A stretch of DNA of 64,000 nt from assembly GCF_016758195.1 (NCBI RefSeq), contig NZ_QYAC01000002.1, positions 479,200 to 543,199 of the forward strand. Reading direction: 5' to 3'. The position numbers and the translations under genes are program-made. Source of the DNA: Leucobacter chromiireducens subsp. solipictus (GTDB lineage: Bacteria; Actinomycetota; Actinomycetes; Actinomycetales; Microbacteriaceae). Positions 1 to 9,323 of the stretch are shown in pieces (positions within the stretch are counted from its first letter, which is position 1; each line of letters opens with the position of its first letter). The notes beneath the pieces were generated by a model, which had not been told where the DNA came from, searched no databases, and saw nothing but the letters and a program-made list of their open reading frames with translations.

Positions 1-433
1 TATCGAGGCGATCCTTGACCTCGTTCCAGAGGTTCGCACCGGAGAGCGACTTTTCGACCAGGTCGTCGGCGTCGCCCTTCGACATCTTGCGATTGTTGAG
101 CTGCACGCCCGCGAGCACGTTCTCACGGATCGACATGGTGGGGAACGGGTTGGGGCGCTGGAACACCATGCCCACCTGACGGCGCACGAGCACCGGGTCG
201 ACGCCCGCGCCGTACAGGTCCTCACCGTCGAGCAACACTTCGCCCTCGACGCGCGCGCCGGGGATCGCCTCGTGCATGCGGTTCAGCGTGCGGAGGAAGG
301 TCGACTTGCCACAGCCGGACGGGCCGATGAACGCGGTGACGCTGCGGGGCTCGATGTTCATCGTGACCCCCTCGACTGCGAGGAACTTCGAGTAGTAGAC
401 GTTGAGATCGGAGACCTCGATGCGCTTCGACAT
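1..433 (-). CDS. pstB: Phosphate ABC transporter ATP-binding protein PstB (3' part beyond window)
   Basis: ATPase of the high-affinity phosphate importer PstSCAB; it binds the PstC/PstA channel on the cytoplasmic side and drives uptake by ATP hydrolysis. Only the first 144 codons are present; the gene continues past the left edge. The start [15 protein letters not shown] is followed by a Walker A motif (GPSGCGKST) and a Q-loop region ([12 protein letters not shown]), both typical of PstB. The ATG lies 40 bp after the pstA stop, behind an AAAGGAAAG ribosome binding site. It is the last visible gene of pstS-pstC-pstA-pstB. A phoU gene, if any, would lie outside the window. Confidence 0.95.
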   Translation of the reverse strand, partial: MSKRIEVSDLNVYYSKFLAVEGVTMNIEPRSVTAFIGPSGCGKSTFLRTLNRMHEAIPGARVEGEVLLDGEDLYGAGVDPVLVRRQVGMVFQRPNPFPTMSIRENVLAGVQLNNRKMSKGDADDLVEKSLSGANLWNEVKDRLD

Positions 434-473
434 GCGGTGTGCTTTCCTTTGGCTGCGGGTCTGGGGCGGCGCG

Positions 474-1586
474 TTAGCGGCCGAACTTGGGGGAGAACCA
501 CTTCGCGATGAGGCGGGCGAAGAGGTTGAGGGCCATCACGATCAGGATCAGGAGGAGCGCCGCGGCCCAGGCGCGCTCGAGGAACGCGAAGGCCGGGTTG
601 CCCTGATTGGCGAACTGCGTGTACACGTACACGGGGAGGGACTGCATGCGGTCGGAGAACAGGTTGTAGTTCATCGAGGCCGTGAAGCCCGCGGTGATCA
701 GCAGGGGCGCCGTCTCGCCGATGACGCGGGCGATGGAGAGCATGATGCCGGTGGTGATGCCCGCGATCGAGGTCGGGAGTACGATCTTCAGGATCGTGCG
801 CCACTTCGGTACGCCGAGCGCGTAGGAGGCCTCGCGCAGCTCGTTGGGCACGAGGCGCAGCATTTCTTCGCTCGAGCGGACGACCACCGGGATCATCAGC
901 ACCGAGAGGGCGACCGCGCCGACGATGCCCATGCGCACGCCGGGGCCGAAGAACACCGCGAACAGGGCGAAGGCGAACAGGCCCGCCACGATCGAGGGAA
1001 TGCCCGTCATCACATCCACGAGGAAGGTGATGAGTTTCGCGAGCCGGCCGCGGCCGTACTCGACGAGGTAGATAGAGGTCATCAGCCCAAGCGGCACCGA
1101 GATGATGGTCGCGGCGAGCGTGATCATCAGCGTGCCCACCATGGCGTGCAGCGCGCCGCCGCCCTCGCCGGTGACGTTGCGCATCGACGAGCTGAAGAAC
1201 TCCATGTCGAAGCGGGCGATGCCGTTGCTGACGACCGTGATGCCGACGGAGATGAGCGGCACCATCGCGAGGAGGAACGCGCCGGTCACCAGCGCGGTGA
1301 TGCAGCGGTCGACCGCCTGTCGGCGGCCCTCGACGAAGCCGGAGAGGAGCGAGATCACGAGCACGTAGGCGATCGCCCCGACGAGGATTGCGCCGACCAC
1401 CGAGAACTCGCTTCCGGATGCCGCGGCGAGCAGGGCGAAGAGCGCGAACGCGCCGACCAGGCTGGCGGCCAGGGTGATCCAGGGGGTGCGGCGCGAGAGC
1501 CGGTTCCCGGCGAGGGCGGACCCGGCGTTGACGGGCCGGACGGTGAGTGCCACGGGCGTGCTCCTTGAGGCGTCAGTCTGCAGCAT
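474..1586 (-). CDS. pstA: Phosphate ABC transporter permease PstA
   Basis: Second membrane subunit of the phosphate importer. The 370-residue protein has an extra N-terminal hydrophobic pair (about residues 38-80) before the conserved permease core. The core carries the ABC coupling EAA-type loop, seen around [18 protein letters not shown] chose the ATG at 1586 because it overlaps the pstC stop by one base (TAATG), giving translational coupling. The open frame extends 14 codons further upstream inside pstC. It lies between pstC and pstB in the usual order. Confidence 0.94.
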   Translation of the reverse strand: MLQTDASRSTPVALTVRPVNAGSALAGNRLSRRTPWITLAASLVGAFALFALLAAASGSEFSVVGAILVGAIAYVLVISLLSGFVEGRRQAVDRCITALVTGAFLLAMVPLISVGITVVSNGIARFDMEFFSSSMRNVTGEGGGALHAMVGTLMITLAATIISVPLGLMTSIYLVEYGRGRLAKLITFLVDVMTGIPSIVAGLFAFALFAVFFGPGVRMGIVGAVALSVLMIPVVVRSSEEMLRLVPNELREASYALGVPKWRTILKIVLPTSIAGITTGIMLSIARVIGETAPLLITAGFTASMNYNLFSDRMQSLPVYVYTQFANQGNPAFAFLERAWAAALLLILIVMALNLFARLIAKWFSPKFGR

Positions 1587-2524
1587 TAGTTGGCCGCCGA
1601 GAACTCGGCGCGGCGGCTGATGATCCACCGCGCAAGGGCGTTCACCAGGAAGGTGACCACGAAGAGGATGAGGCCGGTCGCGATGAGCACGTTAATGTTC
1701 TCGCCGTAGGCCTCCGGGAACGCGAGCGCGATGTTTGCGGCGATCGTGGAGGGGTTCTCCGAGGTCAGGAGGCGGAAGCTCACGACTCCCGTCGCCGACA
1801 GCACCATCGCCACCGCCATGGTCTCGCCGAGCGCGCGGCCGAGGCCGAGCATTGCCGCTGAGATGATGCCGGGACGCCCGAAGGGGAGCACCGCGAGTCG
1901 GATCATTTCCCAGCGGGTCGCGCCGAGCGCGAGCGCCGCCTCCTTGTGGAGGACGGGGGCCTGGAGGAAGATCTCGCGGCAGATCGCGGTCATGATCGGG
2001 AGAATCATCACGGCGAGCACGAGGGCGGCAGTGAGAATCGTGCGGCCCGTGCCGGTGACCACGCCGCCGAAGAGCGGGATCCACCCGAGGTGGTCATTCA
2101 GCCAGGCGTACACGGGCTGGGCCGCCGGGGCGAGCACGCCGATGCCCCAGAGGCCGAACACGACGCTGGGAACGGCCGCGAGGAGATCGACGATGTAGCC
2201 CAGCAGCTGCGCGAGCTGGCGCGGCGCATAGTGGGAGATGAACAGGGCGATCCCGATGGCCAGGGGAAGCGCGAGGGCGAGCGCGAGAGCGGCGGCCCAC
2301 ACCGTGCCGAAGACGAGCGGGCCGACGTATGCCCAGAAGTTACTGCTGAGCAGGGATGCGCTGTCCTCCGTCGCCACGAAGGCCGGGAGGCTGCGCACGA
2401 TCAGGAAGATCGCGACGGCGGCGAGTGTGACGAGGATCATGCTGCCGGCAAACACCGCGGACCGCGAGAAGACGCGATCTCCGAGGCTCAGGACCGGTTT
2501 GGAAGGTGCAGAGGCGACAGACAC
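1586..2524 (-). CDS. pstC: Phosphate ABC transporter permease PstC
   Basis: First permease subunit of the PstSCAB phosphate importer, 312 residues, with about six membrane spans. The cytoplasmic coupling loop is visible around KEAALALGATRWEMI, and the sequence before it (ILPIMTAICREIFLQ) fits this family. Translation starts at GTG 2524, behind an AGGAG ribosome binding site, 83 bp after the pstS stop. Those 83 bp contain a strong hairpin. The stop codon overlaps the pstA start. Confidence 0.95.
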   Translation of the reverse strand: MSVASAPSKPVLSLGDRVFSRSAVFAGSMILVTLAAVAIFLIVRSLPAFVATEDSASLLSSNFWAYVGPLVFGTVWAAALALALALPLAIGIALFISHYAPRQLAQLLGYIVDLLAAVPSVVFGLWGIGVLAPAAQPVYAWLNDHLGWIPLFGGVVTGTGRTILTAALVLAVMILPIMTAICREIFLQAPVLHKEAALALGATRWEMIRLAVLPFGRPGIISAAMLGLGRALGETMAVAMVLSATGVVSFRLLTSENPSTIAANIALAFPEAYGENINVLIATGLILFVVTFLVNALARWIISRRAEFSAAN

Positions 2525-2567
2525 TCAGGCTCCTGGTTTGTGGCGGGTGATGGTGGGTGCGGACCCA

Positions 2568-2600
2568 GGTGTGGGGTGCGGGAGACCCGCACCCCACACC
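2568..2600 (-). terminator. Perfect hairpin between pstS and pstC (attenuator or mRNA stabiliser)
   Basis: Two perfectly complementary 15-base arms (2568-2582 and 2586-2600) flank a 3-base loop, directly after the pstS stop. There is no clean T-tract on the minus strand. A partial terminator, or a 3' stabiliser that raises PstS above the permeases, is more likely than a full stop. This matches the known need for excess binding protein in ABC importers; the mechanism here is inferred. Confidence 0.75.
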
Positions 2601-2607
2601 GTCGGGA

Positions 2608-3711
2608 CTAGCTGATGGCGTCGATCGCCGTCTGGACCTTCGACCGCAGGTCCGCGGAGATCGGCGCGGAGCCGGCGGCGTCCGCGGCGACCTTCTGGCC
2701 GTCCTCGCTCACAATGTAGCTGAAGTACTCCTTGACGATCTCGGCGTTTGCCGGATCGGCGTACTCTTCGCAGCCGACGAGGTAGCTCACGAGCACGATC
2801 GGGTAGACCCCGTCGGCGCTGGAGGTGCGGTCGAGCTTGATCGCGAGATCGTTCGCCGTGCGTCCCTCTTCAAGCGGCGAGGCGTCAACGATGGCGGCGG
2901 CGGCCTCAGGGGAGTACGCGACGTACTCGTCGCCGACCTTGATCTCGACGGTGCCGAGCTCGCCCGCGCGGGACGCATCGGCGTAGCCGATGGTTCCGAC
3001 ACCGTTGGTGACGGCCTCGACAACGCCGGAGGTGCCCTGCGCACCCTCGCCGCCGAACTCGGTCGGCCACGACTCGATGGAGCCGACGGTCCACTCGCTC
3101 GGCGCCGCCGCGGCGAGGTAGTCGGTGAAGTTGCCGGTGGTGCCCGACTCATCGGAGCGGTGCACGGCGGTGATGTTCAGATCGGGGAGCGTTGCGCCCT
3201 CGTTCTGGGACGCGATCGCGGGATCGTTCCACTTGGTGATCTGGCCCGAGAAGATCTTCGCGACGGTGGGCGCGTCGAGCTTCAGCGAATCGACACCGTC
3301 CACGTTGAAGATGAGGGCGATCGGGGAGATGTATGCGGGGAACTCGACGATCCCCGTGTCAGCGGCGCAGCTCGCGAACGGGCCGGCAGTGATCTCCTCG
3401 GCCTTGAACGCGCGGTCCGAGCCTGCGAAGGAGCTGGCGCCCTCCTGGAACGTTTCGCGGCCTGCGCCCGAACCGGTCGGGTCGTAGTTCACGGTGACGT
3501 CGGCGTTTGCGGTCTGGAACCCGGCAACCCAGGCTTCCTGGGCGGAGCCCTGCGAGGAAGCGCCGGCGCCCACAAGCTCGCCCGAGAGGGAGGACGTGCT
3601 GCCGCCTTCGGCCGGGGCGGTGCTGCCCGACTCGTTTGCGGCGCAGGAGGTCAGCGTGAGCGCGGCGAGTCCGCCGATGGCCGCGACCTTGGTCAGTGCT
3701 GAGAGCTTCAC
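2608..3711 (-). CDS. pstS: Phosphate-binding lipoprotein PstS
   Basis: Extracellular phosphate receptor of the Pst importer, 367 residues. It begins with a lipoprotein signal peptide whose lipobox ends at Cys23 (LTLTSC), so the mature protein should be anchored to the outer face of the membrane. PBP-type phosphate-binding motifs are present: LVGAGASSQGSAQ near the mature N-terminus, DPTGSGAGRETF, and HRSDESGTTGNFTDYL. The start codon is GTG. It is the first gene of pstSCAB and is preceded by a PHO-box-like direct repeat, which points to phosphate-starvation control by a PhoP/PhoB-type regulator. Confidence 0.95.
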   Translation of the reverse strand: MKLSALTKVAAIGGLAALTLTSCAANESGSTAPAEGGSTSSLSGELVGAGASSQGSAQEAWVAGFQTANADVTVNYDPTGSGAGRETFQEGASSFAGSDRAFKAEEITAGPFASCAADTGIVEFPAYISPIALIFNVDGVDSLKLDAPTVAKIFSGQITKWNDPAIASQNEGATLPDLNITAVHRSDESGTTGNFTDYLAAAAPSEWTVGSIESWPTEFGGEGAQGTSGVVEAVTNGVGTIGYADASRAGELGTVEIKVGDEYVAYSPEAAAAIVDASPLEEGRTANDLAIKLDRTSSADGVYPIVLVSYLVGCEEYADPANAEIVKEYFSYIVSEDGQKVAADAAGSAPISADLRSKVQTAIDAIS

Positions 3712-3800
3712 GTGGGGTGATCCAATCTAAGAGTGGAGTTGAGGTGGCCGTTCCTGGCCACACCACCACGCTAGGTGGGTTGAGTGAAGCGCGGTCTGCC

Positions 3801-3822
3801 AGTGGGTGAACAGCGGGTGAAC
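3801..3822 (-). promoter_or_regulatory. PHO-box-like direct repeat upstream of pstS
   Basis: On the minus strand the sequence reads GTTCACCCGCT followed at once by GTTCACCCACT, two 11-base units that both begin GTTCACC. This matches the PhoP-binding direct-repeat pattern known from Streptomyces (GTTCACC units at 11-bp period). It lies about 90 bp upstream of the pstS start, a sensible operator distance. A third, degraded unit may follow at 3790-3800. Confidence 0.8.
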
Positions 3823-4042
3823 GAGAGGCATCGGGGGTGCTGCGAGTTGGCGCGTGTCGGCACCTCCCCGTCACCCCGGGTTCAGCTGGCGCACCCGGGG
3901 CGTGTGGGCCGGTTCACGAACCCCGAGGAGATTCACGAATTTCGAGGAGATCCGGGGCCGGATCCGGCACCTGGCCGCAGGATCTCCGCGGGAATGCGCG
4001 ACATATCTGCCCGCGTGGGGTCGCACCGCGCGACTCCGCGCC
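3823..4042. other. Gene-free stretch between pstS and the Nudix gene
   Basis: Together with 3712-3822 this makes a gap of about 330 bp. It holds the pstS promoter region and PHO-like box, a GC-rich inverted repeat (ccccgggt 3874-3881 / acccgggg 3893-3900) that could end the upstream operon but lacks a T-tract, and the 19-bp tandem repeat at 3913-3950. I see no convincing gene. Confidence 0.6.
3913..3950. repeat. 19-bp tandem repeat related to the 60-kb intergenic repeat family
   Basis: Two abutting 19-base units, ttcacgaaccccgaggaga and ttcacgaatttcgaggaga, differ at three positions. Read on the minus strand, the junction gives ATTCGTGAATCTCCT. That 15-base string is also found in the intergenic repeats near 60.2-60.9 kb, so this looks like an outlying member of the same dispersed family. 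Confidence 0.65.
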
Positions 4043-5002
4043 TTAGCCCCGGATCAGCTTGAGCGGGTAGCTCTCCACCGCGAGGATCCCGGCGCCGGGG
4101 CGGGTGCGCGAGAAATGGAACACGGAGAACCCCGCGGGCGGCAGCCCGGCCGCTTCGGCCAGGTAGTCGCCCGGGACACTGCCCGTCGCAAGGACGAGTT
4201 CGCGCGCGAGATCCGGCAGCACGGGGCGGTGGCTGCACACCACGGTGCTCTTGCCCCGCGTAATGATCTTCCCCATGAGCCGCCGGGTCGCCGTCAGATC
4301 TCCCGCGTCCCAGAAGTCCTGGCTCAACGCTTCGGACGCGCGGACCCGCTTGCCGAGATGCTCCGCCAGGGGTGCCACCGTGTCGAGGCAGCGCCGGGCC
4401 GTCGAGGAGCGGATCCGTCGCGGGCCGAACGCCTCCAGGATCGGCACGAGCGTCTGGGCTTGTCGCACGCCGTCCGCGGTGAGCTCCCGCAGATGGTCCT
4501 CGGGGGTGTCCGTCCCGCGCGGTTCGGCCTTGGCGTGGCGCAGGAGCGTCACGGCGAAGGTATCGAGCAATTCGTGCTCGGCAAGCCTGAGGAATACGTC
4601 GTAGAGTTCCCGGTCTGCCTTGTAGGTGAGGCGGCGTCGGGCGTCTTCGAGCGGCACCCACTCGAGCGCCTGGACCTCATTGTTCGGGGTGAACGTTGAG
4701 GCGAGGGCGGCGGCGCTCGTGACCTCGGCGGCCCAGTACTGCACGGTCTTCTGCCGGCCGCCGGCGAGCGCGTAGTGGATGGTGCCGAGCATCACGCCGA
4801 GCGTGACCTGGAGCCCGGTTTCCTCGGCCGTCTCGCGTACGGCAGCCTGTGGCATGCTCTCACCGGGGTCGAGCTTGCCCTTCGGGAACGACACATCGCG
4901 CTGCTTGGTGCGGTGGATCAGCAGGACGTGCACCCGCTCGCCGGTCGGGGACGGGACTCGCCGCCAGCAGACCGTGCCGGCGGCGAGGAGTTCGCTACTC
5001 AC
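4043..5002 (-). CDS. Nudix hydrolase fused to histidine phosphatase domain (MutT1-like)
   Basis: A two-domain protein of 319 residues. The N-terminal Nudix domain has a complete Nudix box (G42 x5 E48 x7 R56-E57-x2-E60-E61-x-G63). A histidine phosphatase domain follows, with its catalytic RHA at 155-157. The layout matches mycobacterial MutT1, which hydrolyses oxidised or dinucleotide-type nucleotides and removes phosphate from the product; the substrate here is inferred. I chose the GTG at 5002 because it overlaps the ppk stop as GTGA. The longer open frame lies inside ppk. It is the last gene of the glnR-mshD-ppk chain. Confidence 0.88.
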   Translation of the reverse strand: MSSELLAAGTVCWRRVPSPTGERVHVLLIHRTKQRDVSFPKGKLDPGESMPQAAVRETAEETGLQVTLGVMLGTIHYALAGGRQKTVQYWAAEVTSAAALASTFTPNNEVQALEWVPLEDARRRLTYKADRELYDVFLRLAEHELLDTFAVTLLRHAKAEPRGTDTPEDHLRELTADGVRQAQTLVPILEAFGPRRIRSSTARRCLDTVAPLAEHLGKRVRASEALSQDFWDAGDLTATRRLMGKIITRGKSTVVCSHRPVLPDLARELVLATGSVPGDYLAEAAGLPPAGFSVFHFSRTRPGAGILAVESYPLKLIRG

Positions 5003-7125
5003 CGAGGACGCCGTGCCCTCGCCTGAGTCCGGTCCGTCATGACGAGATCCTGGAGATCGGGCAGGAGTTCGCCCTCCTCGCTGATGACCCGGCGCTGCCA
5101 GGTGCCGTCGGGGAGCATGCGCCACGACGACACGTCATCGCGGAAGGCGTACTCGAAGAAGCGGTCCACCCGCGCGAGGTGTTCCCGGTCGGTGAGGCGC
5201 ACGAGCACCTCGATGCGGCGGTCGAGGTTGCGGTGCATGAGGTCGGCGCTGCCGATAAACACGTCGCGCTCCCCGCCGTTGGCAAAGGCATAGATCCGGG
5301 AGTGCTCGAGGTAGCGGCCGAGCACGGAGCGCACCTGGATGTTCTCGGATAGGCCGGGCACGCCAGCGCGGATCGAGCAGATGCCGCGCACCCACACCTC
5401 GATCGGCACCCCCGCCTGGCTTGCGCGGTAGAGGGCGTCGATGATGGCCTCGTCGACCATCGAGTTCGCCTTCAGCTTGATCCCGCTGGGCTTCCCGGCC
5501 CGGGCGGCGTCGGCCTCCCGTTCGATCCGCTCGAGCAGGCCGCTGCGCAGCTGCAGCGGCGCAACGAGTAGGCGGTCGTAGTCGGTTTCGATGGCGTATC
5601 CGGACAGCACGTTGAAGAGCTTCGTGACGTCGCGGCTGACCTCGGGCGACGAGGTGAACAGGCCAAAGTCCTCGTAGATCCGGCTGGTCTTCGGATTGTA
5701 ATTGCCGGTGCCGATGTGGCAGTAGTGGGCGAGCCGCCCACCCTCTTCGCGGATCACCTGGACCAGCTTGCAGTGGGTTTTCAGGCCCACGAGGCCGTAC
5801 ACGACGTGGACGCCCGCCTGCTCAAGCTTGCGCGCCCAGGTGATGTTCGCCTCCTCGTCGAAGCGAGCCTTCACCTCGACGAGGGCGAGCACCTGCTTGC
5901 CCGCTTCGGCGGCCTTGATGAGGGCCGCGACGATGGGGCTGTCGCCCGAGGTGCGGTACAGGGTCTGCTTGATGGCCAGCACATCCGGATCGGTGGCGGC
6001 CTGTTCGAGGAACGCCTGCACGCTGGTCGAGAACGACTCGTACGGGTGGTGCACGAGCACTTCGCGCTGCGCGATCGCCGCGAAGGTGTCCGGGGCCTCG
6101 CTCGGGCTATTCGTCCGGAATTGCGGGTGGGTGACGGGGATGTGCGGCTTGAATTTGAGGTCCGGTCGCGGGATCCGCGCGAACGCGAACAGCCCGCTCA
6201 GATCCAGCGGTGCGGGCAGCGTGTAGACCTGCTCCTCGTCGATGTCGAACTCGCGCACCAGCAACTCGAGCGTCGCGGAATCCATGTCGTCCGAGATCTC
6301 GAGACGGATGGGCGGGCCGAAGCGGCGGCGCAGCAGCTCCTTCTCGAGCGCCTGGATCAGGTTCTCGGTCTCGTCCTCTTCGATCTCCATGTCCTCGTTG
6401 CGCGTCACGCGGAAGACGTGGTGGTCGATCACTTCCATGCCGGGGAACAGCCCATCGAGCTGGTTCGCGATGAGCGCCTCGAGCGGGATGAAGCGGATGT
6501 GCTCCTCGTCCTCACGGCGATCCACGCGGACGTAGCGCGGGATCATCTGGGGCACCTTGAGGCGCGCGAACTCGACCTTCTCGGTGCGTGGGTTGCGGAC
6601 CCGGATCGAGAGGTTCAGCGCTCGGCCGGAAATGTAGGGGAACGGGTGGGCCGGATCCACCGCGAGCGGCATGAGCACCGGGTAGACGCGCTGCTCGTAG
6701 TACTCCGTCAGCACCTCGCGGTCGGCGGCGTCGAGCTCATCCCAGTCGACAATCTTGATGCCGGCTTCGGCGAGCGCGGGCTGCACTTGCTCGCGGAAGC
6801 AGCGGGCGTGCCGCAGCTGCAGCTCGTACGCGGTGCGGTTGATGTCGGCCAGCACGTCGGTGGGGGCGCGGCCTACGTTTGTCGGAAGCGCGAGTCCGGT
6901 CACGATGCGGCGCTTGAGACCCGCGACGCGCACCATGAAGAATTCGTCGAGGTTCGACGCGAAGATCGCGAGGAAGTTCGACCGTTCCAGCAGCGGCACG
7001 GTGGGGTCTTCCGCCAGTTCGAGCACGCGCTGGTTGAACGCGAGCCAGCTCAGCTCGCGATCGATGTACCGGTCCGCGGGCAGCGGGGCGAGGTCGGTGG
7101 CGGTGACGGGCGTTGCTTCGCTCAT
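4999..7125 (-). CDS. ppk: Polyphosphate kinase (PPK1)
   Basis: Makes polyphosphate reversibly from the terminal phosphate of ATP; cytoplasmic or membrane-associated. The 708-residue protein is the usual PPK1 length. The N-terminal domain begins [17 protein letters not shown]. The two active-site histidines fall at His451 (LKTHCK) and His470 ([10 protein letters not shown]), with the same 19-residue spacing as the known PPK1 pair. The ATG at 7125 overlaps the mshD stop as ATGA, and its own stop overlaps the next start as GTGA. Being next to pstSCAB puts phosphate uptake and storage side by side. Confidence 0.96.
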   Translation of the reverse strand: MSEATPVTATDLAPLPADRYIDRELSWLAFNQRVLELAEDPTVPLLERSNFLAIFASNLDEFFMVRVAGLKRRIVTGLALPTNVGRAPTDVLADINRTAYELQLRHARCFREQVQPALAEAGIKIVDWDELDAADREVLTEYYEQRVYPVLMPLAVDPAHPFPYISGRALNLSIRVRNPRTEKVEFARLKVPQMIPRYVRVDRREDEEHIRFIPLEALIANQLDGLFPGMEVIDHHVFRVTRNEDMEIEEDETENLIQALEKELLRRRFGPPIRLEISDDMDSATLELLVREFDIDEEQVYTLPAPLDLSGLFAFARIPRPDLKFKPHIPVTHPQFRTNSPSEAPDTFAAIAQREVLVHHPYESFSTSVQAFLEQAATDPDVLAIKQTLYRTSGDSPIVAALIKAAEAGKQVLALVEVKARFDEEANITWARKLEQAGVHVVYGLVGLKTHCKLVQVIREEGGRLAHYCHIGTGNYNPKTSRIYEDFGLFTSSPEVSRDVTKLFNVLSGYAIETDYDRLLVAPLQLRSGLLERIEREADAARAGKPSGIKLKANSMVDEAIIDALYRASQAGVPIEVWVRGICSIRAGVPGLSENIQVRSVLGRYLEHSRIYAFANGGERDVFIGSADLMHRNLDRRIEVLVRLTDREHLARVDRFFEYAFRDDVSSWRMLPDGTWQRRVISEEGELLPDLQDLVMTDRTQARARRPR

Positions 7126-8078
7126 GCGTTCATTCTTGCACTTGCGTCGTCTGTGGCACGCCGCGCCCACTGTCGGCTGCGTGAATCAATGGTGAACCCC
7201 GCGGTTTCGTAGAGCTTCACGGCACGCTCGTTGTCGCCGTCGACGTACAGCGTGACGCCGCGCGGGGAGTGTTCCGCCATTCGCGCGAGCGCCGCGTTCA
7301 GGAGCACCCGGCCGAGACCGCGCCCGGCGGATGCGGGGTCCACGCCGACCGCGTACAGTTCGCTCTCGACGGCCCCGGACGCCGTGTCGCGCACTGTCTT
7401 GATCCAGGCGGAACCGAGGAGCGAACCGTCGTTGTCCCGGAGCAGCAGCAGATCCTCGGGATCGAACCAGGGCTCCTCGCGGATCAGCGCGAAGTCGGCC
7501 TCGGTGATCCGCCCCTGCTCGGGATGCGTGGCAAAGGCGGCCGCGTTCACGCGGACCCAGTCGGCGGCGTCGCGCGCGGCGTCGAATCGTGAGAGGGCGA
7601 GCGCGGGATCGGTGGCGGCGCGCTCCGGGGCGGTGTGCGGCAGCAGCGCCGGATCGAGCGCCATCCGGAACAGCGAGCGCACCGGAACGAACTGGGCCCC
7701 GAGCAGGAGCGCTTCAGCTGCGGGGTTGTCGCCGTGCGCCCAGGCGCGTAGCTGGACGGGGCGCTCGGCGCTCGCTGCCGCTTCATCTGCGCGGGCGATG
7801 AGCGCTGCGAGGGCGGCGGATCCGACGCCGCGACCGCGCTCCTCGGGGCGCACGACGAGATCGACCTCACCGTCACCGACGATCCCCGCGGCCACGATGC
7901 GTTCACCCACGGGGGATTCGGCAAACAGGGTCAGCTCGCGCTGCCCCTGCGTCACCGCGAGGAGCGCCTGATCCGAAACCGGGTCTTGGCCGTCCGCCGC
8001 GGTGGCGTCGGCGATCAGCGAACGCGCGGCGGTCAGGGCCGCGTCGGGGGCCGCGCTGAGCTGGTGCAGGGTGATCAT
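7122..8078 (-). CDS. mshD: Mycothiol synthase
   Basis: Acetyl-CoA:Cys-GlcN-Ins acetyltransferase, the last step of mycothiol synthesis. The 318-residue protein carries two GNAT domains in tandem. The first shows [16 protein letters not shown] and the second shows [18 protein letters not shown], followed by the MshD-typical [19 protein letters not shown]. Its ATG overlaps the glnR stop and its stop overlaps the ppk start, both as ATGA. Gene order glnR-mshD is shared with mycobacteria. Presence of mshD supports an actinobacterial host. Confidence 0.94.
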   Translation of the reverse strand: MITLHQLSAAPDAALTAARSLIADATAADGQDPVSDQALLAVTQGQRELTLFAESPVGERIVAAGIVGDGEVDLVVRPEERGRGVGSAALAALIARADEAAASAERPVQLRAWAHGDNPAAEALLLGAQFVPVRSLFRMALDPALLPHTAPERAATDPALALSRFDAARDAADWVRVNAAAFATHPEQGRITEADFALIREEPWFDPEDLLLLRDNDGSLLGSAWIKTVRDTASGAVESELYAVGVDPASAGRGLGRVLLNAALARMAEHSPRGVTLYVDGDNERAVKLYETAGFTIDSRSRQWARRATDDASARMNA

Positions 8079-8755
8079 GCGAATGACTCCTCGCTCTCGT
8101 TCTCGGACCGGGCGCGGGCGAAGCCGTAGCCGACGCCGCGCACGGTGCTGATGAGTGCCTCGTGATCGCCGAGTTTGGCACGCAGGCGTCGGACATGCAC
8201 GTCGACGGTGCGGGTGCCCCCGAAGTAGTCAGTGCCCCAGACCTCGCTGAGCAGCTGATCCCGGGTGAACACGCGGCCCGGATTCGCTGCGAGAAAGTGC
8301 AGCAACTCGAACTCCTTGTACGTGAGGTCCAGGGGATGCCCGAACAGTCTCGCCGTGAAGTTCGACTCGTCGATCACCACGCCGGCCGAGTGGACCGCCG
8401 CGGGCGGTGCCGCGGATACGGGCTGTTCGAGAAGTCGCAGGCGCACCTCGATCTCGGCGGGGCTCGCGGTGGGCAGCACGAATTCGGCGACGCCCCACTC
8501 CGGGGTCAGCGCGGTGAGGGCGAGCTCGGGCAGGATCACGACGCGTGGGGTGTCGGATCCGGTACTGACGTTCAGGCACGCGGCGCGGGCCCGGCGCGCA
8601 TCGAGGGTGCCGTCGACGAGCAGCGCGTCGAACCGGGCGAGCAGCGTGGGGGTGACGGGGAGCGACAGCGGCGAGGTACGGACGACGTGGGGGAGGAGAT
8701 CGAGCGCGGGGAGCGACTCGGCGGGGTCCCGGTCTGTGAGGCAGAGCAGCTCCAT
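8075..8755 (-). CDS. glnR: GlnR-type winged-helix transcriptional regulator
   Basis: OmpR-family orphan response regulator resembling GlnR, the actinobacterial regulator of nitrogen-assimilation genes. It has 226 residues. The receiver-like N-terminal half starts MELLCLTDRDPAE and has an Asp in FDALLVDGT. The C-terminal DNA-binding domain contains LTYKEFELLHFLAANPGRVF and GGTRTVDVHVRRLRAKLG. I chose the ATG at 8755, about 20 bases after a short GGAG-like stretch; the longer open frame upstream is not GlnR-like. It heads the four-gene overlapping chain, so mshD, ppk and the Nudix gene should be co-transcribed with it. Confidence 0.87.
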   Translation of the reverse strand: MELLCLTDRDPAESLPALDLLPHVVRTSPLSLPVTPTLLARFDALLVDGTLDARRARAACLNVSTGSDTPRVVILPELALTALTPEWGVAEFVLPTASPAEIEVRLRLLEQPVSAAPPAAVHSAGVVIDESNFTARLFGHPLDLTYKEFELLHFLAANPGRVFTRDQLLSEVWGTDYFGGTRTVDVHVRRLRAKLGDHEALISTVRGVGYGFARARSENESEESFA

Positions 8756-8867
8756 TGCCGTGCTCCCTTCCTCGTTTCGTACCGAAGAATACCAGTGTAG
8801 GGCGTGTCGTCGCGGGGTCGCCGGTGAACGTGCCGCCTGATCAGGCCGGGTATGGGAGGATGGCCCC

Positions 8868-9170
8868 GTGACCGACGAGAAGCCCGAAACCGCCCCTGAG
8901 ATGCCTGACGTGCACTCCTGGCACGTCCCGCGTCTCATCATCGCCTGGGCGGTTGCCGCGGTGATCGGGGTGCTGGTGACGCTCTGTGTGCCGACGGAGG
9001 AGCGCTTCTCCTGGCTCGCGTTCGCCATCGGTGCGAGCACCCTCGTCACGTTCGGACTGCAGCTGGGGACCGCGCAGCGGGTCGGCTTTATTACGCGCGT
9101 CGCGTTCAGCGTGGCGGGTTCGGTGCTGGTCATCGCGGTCATCGACATCGTGTGGACGCTCTTCGGCTAG
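8868..9170 (+). CDS. Small membrane protein of unknown function (100 aa)
   Basis: A 100-residue protein starting at GTG 8868, 7 bases after a clear GGGAGGA ribosome binding site. After a polar N-terminus of about 20 residues there are three hydrophobic stretches (about 22-44, 48-66, 74-98), so it is probably an integral membrane protein. It is divergent from glnR across 112 bp and ends 9 bp before a second, 36-residue membrane protein. I do not recognise the family and assign no function. Confidence 0.75.
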   Translation: MTDEKPETAPEMPDVHSWHVPRLIIAWAVAAVIGVLVTLCVPTEERFSWLAFAIGASTLVTFGLQLGTAQRVGFITRVAFSVAGSVLVIAVIDIVWTLFG

Positions 9171-9179
9171 ACTGGTGCC

Positions 9180-9290
9180 ATGCTGCTTGCACTGGAACTC
9201 TTCTTCATCGGCCTCCTGGGCCTCGCGTCCCTGGCGATCGCTTGGGTCTCCGGCACCGTGATCTACAAGCTCTTCAAAGGTCAGCGGTAA
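9180..9290 (+). CDS. 36-residue single-span membrane microprotein
   Basis: A 36-codon frame, ATG 9180 to TAA 9290, encodes one hydrophobic helix (about residues 2-28) followed by a short basic tail ending YKLFKGQR. The codon use resembles its neighbours, with strong G/C third positions. It sits 9 bp after the previous membrane gene, in the same direction, and just before ygfZ. The amphipathic ending and compact spacing suggest a real gene that length cut-offs would miss. Function unknown. There is no strong ribosome binding site, so it may be translated by coupling to the gene before it. Confidence 0.65.
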   Translation: MLLALELFFIGLLGLASLAIAWVSGTVIYKLFKGQR

Positions 9291-9323
9291 CCCCGAGCTG
9301 GTCTCGCCCGATTCCGCGGTGAT

